This document shows, one piece after another, positions 55,971 to 64,000 of a DNA stretch of 64,000 bases; positions within the stretch are counted from its first letter, which is position 1, and each line of letters begins with the position of its first letter. This DNA comes from Labia minor (taxonomy: Eukaryota > Arthropoda > Insecta > Dermaptera > Spongiphoridae). The notes beneath the pieces are model-generated. The model was not told the DNA's origin. It made no database searches and saw only the letters and a program-made list of their open reading frames with translations. Position numbers and translations under genes: made by a program. The stretch is taken from positions 79,720,053-79,784,052 of the forward strand of contig OY720344.1 in assembly GCA_963082975.1 (NCBI GenBank). The letters are read 5' to 3'.

Positions 55971-56946
55971 TGCATGATAACAGGCGTTTCCCGATTTCTA
56001 CCTCGATTTAAATTTACTCAAATATTATTATCCTTCTACATATTCAAATTCTATATTTTGTATATTAAGATTTTGTTAATAAATATATTTTCTTATCACT
56101 ATTAATTTCAATCTGAATTAGAAGAAAATTATAAATTGCCTCCTCTTCCAGCCCATTTATCTATCCAGGCATCTTAATTTCGTAACACTCCGTTTTTTTT
56201 AAAATTTAAAATAGAAGGAGAAAAATAGTTTTAAATTATATATATGGTCTATTATATTCTATATATGAGTATTTTTTTCTGAATTTAATACTTAGATGAT
56301 TTTCAAAATTTTCCATTCGTTATGCATATGATTGATTACATGTGTTAAAATTTAAAAAAATTCAAATATTCTAATTTTTAATTTTATATACAATTTAATA
56401 TTATTTTTTATTAATATCATATCAAAAAAGAGAATTTATTAAAAATTAAAAATAAAATTAATTAATTGACGATTAGAAATATTTTTGTATTCATAAAAGT
56501 TTAAAAATAATATATTCTGTTTTTTTAAGCTTTCACTTTCAAATAGAAAAGAAGAAATATTCAAATATATATAAAGAATTAAGTTAAATATGATCTAAAT
56601 ATTTTATTAAATAAATTTAAATGACAACTTTTAGAATAAATTATTTAATTTAATTGATATTTGAATATTAGAATTTAAAATAAAAAGTGAAATATTATAA
56701 TAATTTTTAAATTCTGAGCACAGAGCATCCAGCTGCAATATGCAGACTGATGCAGACAAAAACCTTTTTTATATATATACATAGATAGTTGACGCTAGGG
56801 ATGGCAATATGGGTTTTTCCAAGAAGGAAGAGAAAGTTAATATCATTTTAAATGAATGAATGGATGAAAATTCAAATTTTATATATAGTTTTTATATTTG
56901 TTTATTTATTCACACAAAAAATTAATTGACATAATTATTAATATAT
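55971..56946. other. AT-rich, includes partner of the 7300-7560 repeat
   Basis: 56150-56410 is the inverted partner of 7300-7560. The remaining sequence shows no feature. Confidence 0.5.
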
Positions 56947-57686
56947 ATATATGTGTGTTGACAAGATTAGGCAAAAACGGTTTGAGCTAGAATCATGGAA
57001 TCTGGTATACGGGCATTATCCAAAATTTGTTTTTTTCAATCAACTTTTGAGAAAAGTAGCTCAACCGGAAGTGGGTCATTACCTACCACGTTTTCATTTT
57101 TTAGTAAGGGAGGTATTGTTTTCACACCAAATTTCACATGTGGAGATTTTTACATATTTCCATGAATCATGCATTTTGTTAACAGAAAAAAGTATTTGTA
57201 GCATGATGTCTGTTTGTCCGTCCGTATAGATGTGTACAGCTTGAACGGCTCCACGGATTTTAATAAAATTTGGTATAATCACTTAATGAATTGATCAACT
57301 TTTGGTGTATATCCGGAAACCAAAGTGGCAGTATTACCGATCAACGATAGGAAGGGAAGGGTTATTTTCACACCAAATTTCACATGAAAAGATTTTTTAC
57401 ATATCTCCATGAATCATCCACTTTGAATTGGTATTATCCTCGGGAAAAATCATCTTCATTAGTTTTTTCTTAATTTTAAATTATATGACGACACCCAGCT
57501 CTTCATGATATCACAGCCATGGCCTCCTTATATATTATAAATAAAATTAAAAATATTTAAGTTATATCCATATGTTTTTTATTGCATTAATAGATACATT
57601 TAAATTATTTGAAATTGTTTCTGTAGCTGGAAATTAATTTATTTCAAACAGTCGGTCGGTTCTGTGCCTGGCCACCGGTCAACTTA
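56947..57686 (+). mobile_element. Chimeric Helentron-like copy: family B core joined to family A
   Basis: 56947-57100 is family B core (GGCAAAAACGGTTTGAGCTA, CAACCGGAAGTGGGTCATTA), then directly TAGTAAGGGAGGTATTGTTT of family A at 57103, continuing to GCCTGGCCACCGGTCAACTT-A at 57686. Confidence 0.65.
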
Positions 57687-57689
57687 TTT

Positions 57690-57757
57690 ATCTATATATC
57701 TCAGTGGCATTATAAAAGTCAAAACAATAGCCACCCCATTCTTAATCTTGAGCTACC
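57690..57757 (-). pseudogene. Retrotransposon 3' tail, copy 3, left piece
   Basis: ATCTATATATCTCAGTGGCA ... TTGAGCTACCTCTAC aligns to 31163-31250 and continues, after the BEL element, at 62377-62580 (CACCAAGTCTTTGGTTTATC, CCCAATTGGTTTCCCGG). The BEL insertion split it. Confidence 0.65.
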
Positions 57758-57762
57758 TCTAC

Positions 57763-58849
57763 TGTTTCCGCATGGAAACTGAATTCAAATAAATTTGAAT
57801 TCCCGCCCTCTGACTAAGTTTAAATAGTAATTAAGTTAATATTTATAAATATTAGTGTTAATTAATTATATAATGTAGTTTAATATTTTTAAGTTAATTT
57901 CATTTATAGTTTTAAATATTTAATTGTTATTGTCATAAATTTATGAGGTTGACCACCCCCCTCCCTTACTACCTACATATAAAAAGACAGGCCGAGCTCT
58001 CTGAAGCCCCGCTGCTGTTGTCCCTGTCGCCCGAGTGCTATTGCCTTTGTCTGTCGCTGCTGCCTGTTGTTTTTATCTGCTCGTCCACTGCTTACTGGGG
58101 CCCCTTGGCCCACCGACGCCTTATTCGACCCGTTCGAATTTACAACTCGAACGCGGTGCTTTTGGGGTCGTCGACGAGGCTACAGATTGCAGCCGCCGGT
58201 CCTGTGCTCCAGAGTTTGTTCCGAGGGGGCAAACCCAGTGATTCCTGAGGGGATCATCTCTACCTTTGGATCCGTGCTGGTCCATTCATCCCGTTGGAAA
58301 CTCGAGGAGGGTCCAAAGCCAATTGATCGTTGGATCAATTGCGAAACCAGCAGAGAAGACATCCAGGCAGCGAACGGCAGCGTAAACCCCCATTTAATTC
58401 AATTCCCGGTGGTCAGATAAGTGCACTTATGAACACTTAGAACTATATTAATTTTAGACTTAAAATTTAGATTTAAGTTGATATATAAAAATATTTAGGT
58501 GACCCTAAATATAATTAATCCATTTACATTGAACCTAATTTTAATTTAATTAAAGATAATAAAAGTTGATTATAGTTTTTATTTAGCGAGCTTTTTTCAA
58601 TCCCAAATTCTTAATATATTAAACATAGACCTCTAATACAGTCCACTTAATTTTCAAGGTGCGATAGAAGAGAAGAGGTAACTATCGCAATATTATATTA
58701 ATTCCTCTTTTTAGCCTTCGAGCAAAATTGATATATATTAAGGATTCATCCCCTTCCATTTCCTCCCACTTTCAATTTTCAGGAACAATAGCTTTCTATT
58801 ATTTTTTAGGTCTTACAAGCCTCTATAGTCGATGTATCAAGCGGATACA
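57763..58849 (+). repeat. BEL 5' LTR
   Basis: TGTTTCCGCATGG start, AAGCGGATACA end. A TATAAAAAG-type box (TACATATAAAAAGACAGG, 57973-57990) stands ahead of the GC-rich region and is the likely promoter. ORFs within (57943-58420) are chance. Confidence 0.92.
57975..57984 (+). promoter_or_regulatory. LTR TATA box candidate
   Basis: ATATAAAAAG is placed in the LTR just upstream of the abrupt rise in GC content, and the same element occurs in the 3' LTR (61506) and as CCATAAAAAAGCG in the solo LTR (8148). Confidence 0.5.
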
Positions 58850-58862
58850 TCATTAAATTTTT

Positions 58863-58880
58863 TGGTCCTTCTTTAGCCGG
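58863..58880 (+). other. Primer-binding-site candidate
   Basis: TGGTCCTTCTTTAGCCGG begins with TGG, the complement of the CCA end of tRNAs, 13 nt after the 5' LTR. The matching tRNA cannot be named without a search. Confidence 0.4.
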
Positions 58881-59185
58881 ATAAAATTGAAGATTTTATC
58901 TGGTTTTAATTTAATATAAATAATTTTATATTAGTTTCAAAAGAAAGCATTTGTTCTTGAAATAGAATTGCCATAAACATTATATTCAGTTGGAATATTT
59001 TGTTACCTGACCCTTGCAATAGCAAAGTTCCTTTCCATTCATTTTCTTTGTCCTTTGTTTGAAAAAAGGTCGCTAAAGTTTTAAAAGGTTCGTTTAAAAT
59101 TAATATTTTAAAGGATCTTTTAATAGTTATATAAATAATTTTAGTCTCCTAGGTAGATTAATTAAAATTAAATAAAAATTTTAAA

Positions 59186-60490
59186 ATGTCGAGGGCATTT
59201 AAATTATACCACAGAAAATTAAATATATGTGCAGGTTCTGTGCACACCATCGCTTCCGCCTTGGGGGATATAGGTAAGGCCGACTCGGATGTTTTAGAAG
59301 TTCGGTTGGTTCAGTTGGAATCTTCCAATGTAAGCATCAACGAGGTGAACTCAGATGTTCTCTCAGATGCTTCATTGGGAGATGAAGAAACAACTGAAAT
59401 GATTAATCGGATTCTGGACATGTCGAGTGGCCTGTTATTAAAAATTAGGCAGATTAAAAACGAGCTAGAGGCTCGTAGGCAGACTTGCGATAGGCCTAAA
59501 ATTATGGCAAAGCCAAGGCTGCCTCAATTAGATATTCCCAAATTCTCTGGAAAAATTGAGAATTGGGAAAGTTTTAAAAATAGTTTTTCTTCGATTGTAG
59601 GAGATCGAGATGATTTATCCTCTCTCGAGAAATTAAATTATTTAAAAGGAGCCTTGCAAGGGGAGGCTTTAGAATGCGTGGGCATGTATCCAATGAAGGG
59701 TGAGAATTATAAAATTATATGGGACACCCTCAATAAAAGATACAATAGGGAATCGGAAATCGTGTACCGGTTTATTGGGCGGATTATGGATATCCCTAAA
59801 GCCACTTCACATTCGGCGAATAGTTTATTCAAAGTATTTTCAACGTTTCAGAACGTTTTAAACAATCTTGAGGCGTTGAAAATACAAATAGATGACTGTG
59901 ACCCTCTTTGGACTTTCTCTCATCTAGAGAAAGTTGACTACGAAACAAGGCGGGCATGGTACTTTGAAATAGATAATTTCGAACTGCCGAGCATTAAAAA
60001 GATATTGGCCTTTTTAGAAAGGAGGTATAATTCTTGCCTAGGAGCTCAGCCAGGCCTGAGCATTGAAAAGGGCAATAAAACAATAGACCATGGAAGGGAA
60101 AAACCAAATTTTAAAAAAGCAGACATTTTTCATTCAACGGGCGGGCTCCCATTCAATTGCAGCATATGTGATAAAAAACACTCTTTGAAAGAGTGTCATA
60201 AATTTCAAAAATTATCCCTTGACGAGCGCAAGAGAAAAATTAGGGAATTGAAGCGATGCTTCAATTGTCTAGGATTAAAACATTCTGCGGCAGACTGTTT
60301 TAAACCTCCTTGCGCTCATTGCAATAAAAGATTAAATAAAATGTTGCATAATCATAAAGCAATTAATTTAAAGGTAGATGCGTTACAAACGCATATAATG
60401 CAGTCGAATGCGGAGTGTAACAATAATTTATTTAATCCATCACTATTGGCAACTGCGCAGGTACAGATAATAGACACCGAGGGAAAATAG
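59186..60490 (+). CDS. BEL/Pao gag
   Basis: 434 codons. An N-terminal helical region (about 1-105) precedes the DUF1759 capsid-like domain (about 112-280: LPQLDIPKFSGKIENWESF, YLKGALQGEAL, NYKIIWDTLNKRY). Cys/His motifs at about 325-385 (CSICDKKHSLKECHKF, CFNCLGLKHSAADC, CAHCNKRL) bind RNA. The frame ends at TAG 60488-60490 but continues open in the same frame as protease. Start chosen at the first ATG after the leader. Confidence 0.92.
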   Translation: MSRAFKLYHRKLNICAGSVHTIASALGDIGKADSDVLEVRLVQLESSNVSINEVNSDVLSDASLGDEETTEMINRILDMSSGLLLKIRQIKNELEARRQTCDRPKIMAKPRLPQLDIPKFSGKIENWESFKNSFSSIVGDRDDLSSLEKLNYLKGALQGEALECVGMYPMKGENYKIIWDTLNKRYNRESEIVYRFIGRIMDIPKATSHSANSLFKVFSTFQNVLNNLEALKIQIDDCDPLWTFSHLEKVDYETRRAWYFEIDNFELPSIKKILAFLERRYNSCLGAQPGLSIEKGNKTIDHGREKPNFKKADIFHSTGGLPFNCSICDKKHSLKECHKFQKLSLDERKRKIRELKRCFNCLGLKHSAADCFKPPCAHCNKRLNKMLHNHKAINLKVDALQTHIMQSNAECNNNLFNPSLLATAQVQIIDTEGK

Positions 60491-61270
60491 ATAAAGGCTA
60501 GGTGTCTATTAGATAGTGGGGCACAGGTAAGCTGTGTTTCGCTTTCAATGGCGAAACGACTCGGTCATAAAATTGAAAAGACCTCTACAAGTCTATTCAA
60601 TTTGAGTGGCCGGTCAATGAGAGTAAAAGGGAAGGTTCAGCTCACCTTTTGCCCTCATTTCTGTACATCGCAAAATTATAAAATAGCACCTCTTGTTTTG
60701 GAAAAATTAACAAGTGAACAGCCAATACAACAGGTAAGGATCCCCCCTTTCACACTGCCGGCAGGTAATAAATTAGCCGACCCAGAATTTAACATACCTG
60801 CAGGCATTGATATAATTCTCGGGGCAGAAATATATCCCCTTCTAATGAAATCGAAAACGAAAGTATTTAGAAGGGATTTACCAAAAGCGCAAGACACCCA
60901 CCTGGGGTGGGTTCTAATGGGCCCTTGTAAATATATTAATTCATATCAACAAGGGTCCAATGGGGAAAGGGTAGGGGAAAATAGGCTACCTGGCTCTAGG
61001 CGTGATCCTGGGCAAAATTATTCAACCAATCGGCAATCTCGTAAAAAGTGGTTTCGGGAGAACCCTAGTGATTTGCGTAATAGATTGGTATTGATACCCG
61101 ATTCCGGCGTGTCCCCCTTGCAATGGAAACTGGGGAAAATTATTAAAACTTTTCGAGGAAAGGACAATTTGGTACAGGGGGTTAAAATAAAGACCGAGAG
61201 GGGAGAATATAACCTTTCGATCAACAAAATTTCATTGCTACCCGATAGCGTAACTTTAAATAGATTTTGA
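60491..61270 (+). pseudogene. BEL/Pao protease joined to the pol C-terminus
   Basis: In frame with gag after a single TAG. The aspartic protease (DUF1758 type) has ARCLLDSGAQVSCVS with catalytic DSG and ends in GIDIILGAEIYPLL and THLGWVLMGP. At about 61080 it continues as NRLVLIPDSGVSPLQWKLGK and EYNLSINKISLLPD, the DUF5641 tail that normally follows integrase. The roughly 1,000+ residues of RT, RNase H and integrase between these are absent, so the element cannot move alone. Confidence 0.88.
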
Positions 61271-61280
61271 CAGTCCGTCA

Positions 61281-61293
61281 AGGGGGGGAGTGA
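61281..61293 (+). other. Polypurine tract
   Basis: AGGGGGGGAGTGA directly precedes the TG of the 3' LTR; primes plus-strand DNA in LTR elements. Confidence 0.85.
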
Positions 61294-62371
61294 TGTTTCC
61301 GCATGGAACCTGAATTCAAATAAATTTGAATTCCCGCCCTCTGACTAAGTTTAAATAGTAATTAAGTTAATATTTATAAATATTAGTGTTAATTAATTAT
61401 ATAATGTAGTTTAATATTTTTAAGTTAATTTCATTTATAGTTTTAAATATTTAATTGTTATTGTCATAAATTTATGAGGTTGACCACCCCCCTCCCTTAC
61501 TACCTACATATAAAAAGACAGGCCGAGCTCTCTGAAGCCCCGCTGCTGTTGTCCCTGTCGCCCGAGTGCTATTGCCTTTGTCTGTCGCTGCTGCCTGTTG
61601 TTTTTATCTGCTCGTCCACTGCTTACTGGGGCCCCTTGGCCCACCGACGCCTTATTCGACCCGTTCGAATTTACAACTCGAACGCGGTGCTTTTGGGGTC
61701 GTCGACGAGGCTACAGATTGCAGCCGCCGGTCCTGTGCTCCAGAGTTTGTTCCGAGGGGGCAAACCCAGTGATTCCTGAAGGGGATCATCTCTACTTTTG
61801 GATCCGTAGTGGTCCATTCGACTCGAGGAGGGTCCAGAGCCAATTGATCGTTGGATCAATTGCGAAACCAGCAGAGAAGACATCCAGGCAGCGAACGGCC
61901 GCGTAAACCCCCATTTAATTCAATTCCCGGTGGTCAGATAAGTGCACTTATGAACAATTTGAACTATATTAATTTTAGACTTAAAATTTAGATTTAAGTT
62001 GATAAATAAAAATATTTAGGTGACCCTAAATATAATTAATCCGTTTTTAATTGAACCTAATTTTAATTTAATTAAAGATTATAAAAGTTAATTACAGTGT
62101 TTATTTAGCGAGCTTTTTTCAATTCCAAATTCTTAATATATTAAACATAGACCTCTAATACAGTCCACTTAATTTTCAAGGTGCGATAGAAGAGAAGAGG
62201 TAACTATCGCAATATTATATTAATTCCTCTTTTTAGCCTTCGAGCAAAATTAATATATATTAAGGATTCATCCCATTCCATTTCCTCCCACTTTCGATTT
62301 TCAGGAACAATAGCTTTCTATTATTTTTTAGGTTTTACAAGCCTCTATAGTCGATGTATCAAGCGGATACA
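61294..62371 (+). repeat. BEL 3' LTR
   Basis: Direct-repeat partner of 57763-58849; slightly shorter because of a small deletion near 61812. Followed by target duplication TCTAC. Confidence 0.92.
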
Positions 62372-62376
62372 TCTAC

Positions 62377-62590
62377 CAAATTATTATTTTAACTTTTATC
62401 ACATCCACTTTCAAATTACTTGCTCACCAAGTCTTTGGTTTATCACAGATCATTTCCCAATTGGTTTCCCGGTTTACAATCTACACTCTTAGCTTTCCTA
62501 TATCCAATCGACATTACATGCCCTATCCATCCCGATTTTACCATAGTGATCTCGTCTTTTTGATATATAAATATTACAAGAAACCTTATA
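62377..62590 (-). pseudogene. Retrotransposon 3' tail, copy 3, right piece
   Basis: Continuation of 57690-57757 beyond the BEL insertion; aligns at low identity to 31255-31450. Confidence 0.55.
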
Positions 62591-63249
62591 CCTTGCAATT
62601 ATATTTTTTAAAGATATAATTTAGTTTTTTATTGAATAGGAAGACTTAAATTCTATAATTTATACAGACTGATAATTAATCTGGTAATTTAAAAATAGAT
62701 ATCTGAATAGGTTTCTTAACTATCATTTCAATTATCTATTCAAGGCATAATTTTCTTTAACGAATTGTAGCGTTATCTCTATTTTCCTCACTCTAATAGA
62801 TTCAAACTTCCTTAAACCATTAGGCGATTAAGAGTATAGTCCGAACGAAGATGACATGGTATAAAACGATGACCTAAAAGACACTTAGTAAAACTTCGAT
62901 ACTCAGGAAGATAAATACCATTGTCTTTTCTAAACTTCAATATTTAAATATGGATAGTTAAATAAGGATTGTTATAACGAAATTGAAATTGCCATCATCC
63001 AATATAATGAAAACATAATCTAGGTATCATGTTACAGGATTTTAGTCAACTTTGATAAACGTATTGTGATTCCATCTGTTGCAATTGAGATGCACGAATA
63101 AGTTTTCAAATTGAATTATTCCAGTAGAGTTGTGCGGTTTTTGAATGAACACAAAAAAAACCGGCGTTACAATGAAATTTTCTGCATGAATTATTTACAA
63201 ATAAAGTAAAATTTATAAAAAAAAATTTTAAAAATCCACCTTTTACTAA
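62591..63249. other. AT-rich sequence
   Basis: No feature seen; may belong to the outer part of the element that starts at 63250 or earlier. Confidence 0.4.
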
Positions 63250-64000
63250 CGGACTAAAAAGGAGAAAATAATTTTTTTCTGAAAATCCATACTGACATTA
63301 CATACAAGAGATCTGATTTGAATCAAACTGTCCATAACGTAAAAGGTGGGGCGCAACAAATAATAATTTTTCTATTCAAATATGATTTCCTTTATTAATT
63401 TTTATTTAGCATCAATCGTTGTATTTTTTAAGGCCTAAGTTTTCACCAAAATTCTTGTAGAAGGGAATATTATTAGTAATACGATAGGATAAGTTTCGTG
63501 ATATAATTTTTACCGACCGACGATAGTAAGGGAGGTATTGTTATAAATATTACCTATTAAGTATTTAACAGACTTTTTGTAAAAGGGAATATTATTAGTT
63601 AATCATTAGAAAATTTATCGTATATTTAATATATTTAAAAATTGTTTAAGATACTAACTTATACTATCAAACTTTTCAAATATCAAATTTTTTATCAGAC
63701 CACTTGTAAAAGGGAATAATATTAGTAGTCCAATAGATTTTTTTTAATTTAAATTCTTTCGAGCATTAAATTTAATATTTTTGATAAAGATCAATATTCA
63801 TTCGTCAAATTATATTATGCGTGGTTTTAATGTTTATTTTGAGATTTATATATTTTCTATATTTTTATTAGAAACAGGATATTTTAGACATATTTGCGCC
63901 CCACGTTTTACGTTATGGACAGTTTGATTCAAATCAGATCTCTTGTATGTAATATCAGTATGGATTTTCAGAAAAAAATTATTTTCTCCTTTTTAGTCCG
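63250..64000. mobile_element. Long-inverted-repeat element, runs off the window
   Basis: 63250-63357 is the reverse complement of 63894-64000 (CGGACTAAAAAGGAGAAAAT ... AACGTAAAAGGTGGGGCGCA) with a few mismatches. Between the arms three copies of GTAxAAGGGAATATTATTAG stand about 120 bp apart (63456, 63577, 63702), and a 35-bp family-A head is inserted at 63512. No ORF. The arm probably continues past 64000. Confidence 0.7.
63512..63546 (+). mobile_element. Family-A 5' head only
   Basis: ACCGACCGACGATAGTAAGG plus GAGGTATTGTT, then unrelated sequence; a 35-bp stub of a Helentron-like element. Confidence 0.6.

Larger units (their letters stand above)
57763..62371 (+). mobile_element. BEL/Pao LTR retrotransposon, pol-deleted
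   Basis: Two ~1.08-kb LTRs (57763-58849, 61294-62371) in direct repeat, perfect 5-bp duplication TCTAC (57758-57762, 62372-62376), a polypurine tract before the 3' LTR, and a single gag-to-pol reading frame. Reverse transcriptase, RNase H and most of integrase are deleted: the frame passes from the protease region straight to the C-terminal pol domain. LTRs differ by only a few changes and small indels, so insertion is fairly recent. Confidence 0.93.

Noticed and set aside
57943-58420. Overlapping ORFs of 60-117 codons (and again at 61474-61906)
   Set aside because: LTR sequence, present in both LTRs with frame differences; no protein family.
63456-63730. Regularly spaced short repeats, CRISPR-like
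   Set aside because: Three imperfect repeats in a eukaryotic transposon; no array structure or cas genes.

Overview
The window is a gene-poor, strongly AT-rich stretch of an arthropod nuclear genome, most probably an insect. Reasons: a spliced animal S9B dipeptidyl peptidase gene, arthropod-type BEL/Pao, Jockey and R1 retrotransposons, hAT, mariner and Ginger-like DNA transposons, tRNA-derived SINEs, and no bacterial-type operons. The species cannot be named from the sequence.

Host gene. The only host gene I can support is a DPP4-like prolyl dipeptidyl peptidase on the minus strand. Ten exons (305-462, 742-936, 4103-4498, 5306-5410, 10686-10930, 12359-12482, 13239-13351, 28284-28453, 31598-31827, 33033-33085) join in frame with GT/AG sites at every junction (1789 bp, about 596 codons). 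They cover most of the beta-propeller, the Glu-Glu motif and the alpha/beta-hydrolase domain through the serine nucleophile. The N-terminal exons lie upstream (higher coordinates) and the Asp/His exons lie left of base 1. Two things stand out: the predicted oxyanion-hole Tyr is Leu, and exon 4103-4498 is far more GC-rich than its surroundings.

Everything else is mobile-element sequence in its introns and 5' region. 1-4.1 kb: exons plus Helentron-like short elements, one inserted in another. 7-9 kb: an R1-type fragment and a BEL solo LTR. 11.5 kb: an hAT MITE. 13.4-14.8 kb: Helitron-like ends. 16.9-22.1 kb: an LTR retrotransposon with a scrambled palindromic interior that has taken in a signal-peptide-coding segment. 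23.2 kb: a 5'-truncated R1-like insertion. 25.6-30.4 kb: Helentron-like, hAT, mariner-like and Ginger-like elements. 34.43-46.19 kb: one large hAT element with perfect 8-bp target duplications, filled by a mariner, a MITE, an intact Jockey-like retrotransposon flanked by identical 1.82-kb direct repeats, and a foldback element. 47.9-50.1 kb: a decayed R1-like RT and a Helentron-like element. 50.9 kb: a SINE. 53-57.7 kb: more Helentron/Helitron-like copies. 57.76-62.37 kb: an internally deleted BEL/Pao element with 5-bp target duplications, inserted in an older retrotransposon tail. 63.25-64 kb: one arm pair of a long-inverted-repeat element that runs off the window.

The most interesting signals are: (1) three unrelated-looking short families that share one terminal architecture, a 5' block whose complement sits just before a 3' stem-loop ending in CTTA, with stems and blocks that covary between families; (2) the 1.82-kb flanking duplication of the Jockey-like element; (3) the secreted-protein-like segment carried twice in inverted orientation inside the LTR element; (4) the altered catalytic pocket of the peptidase.
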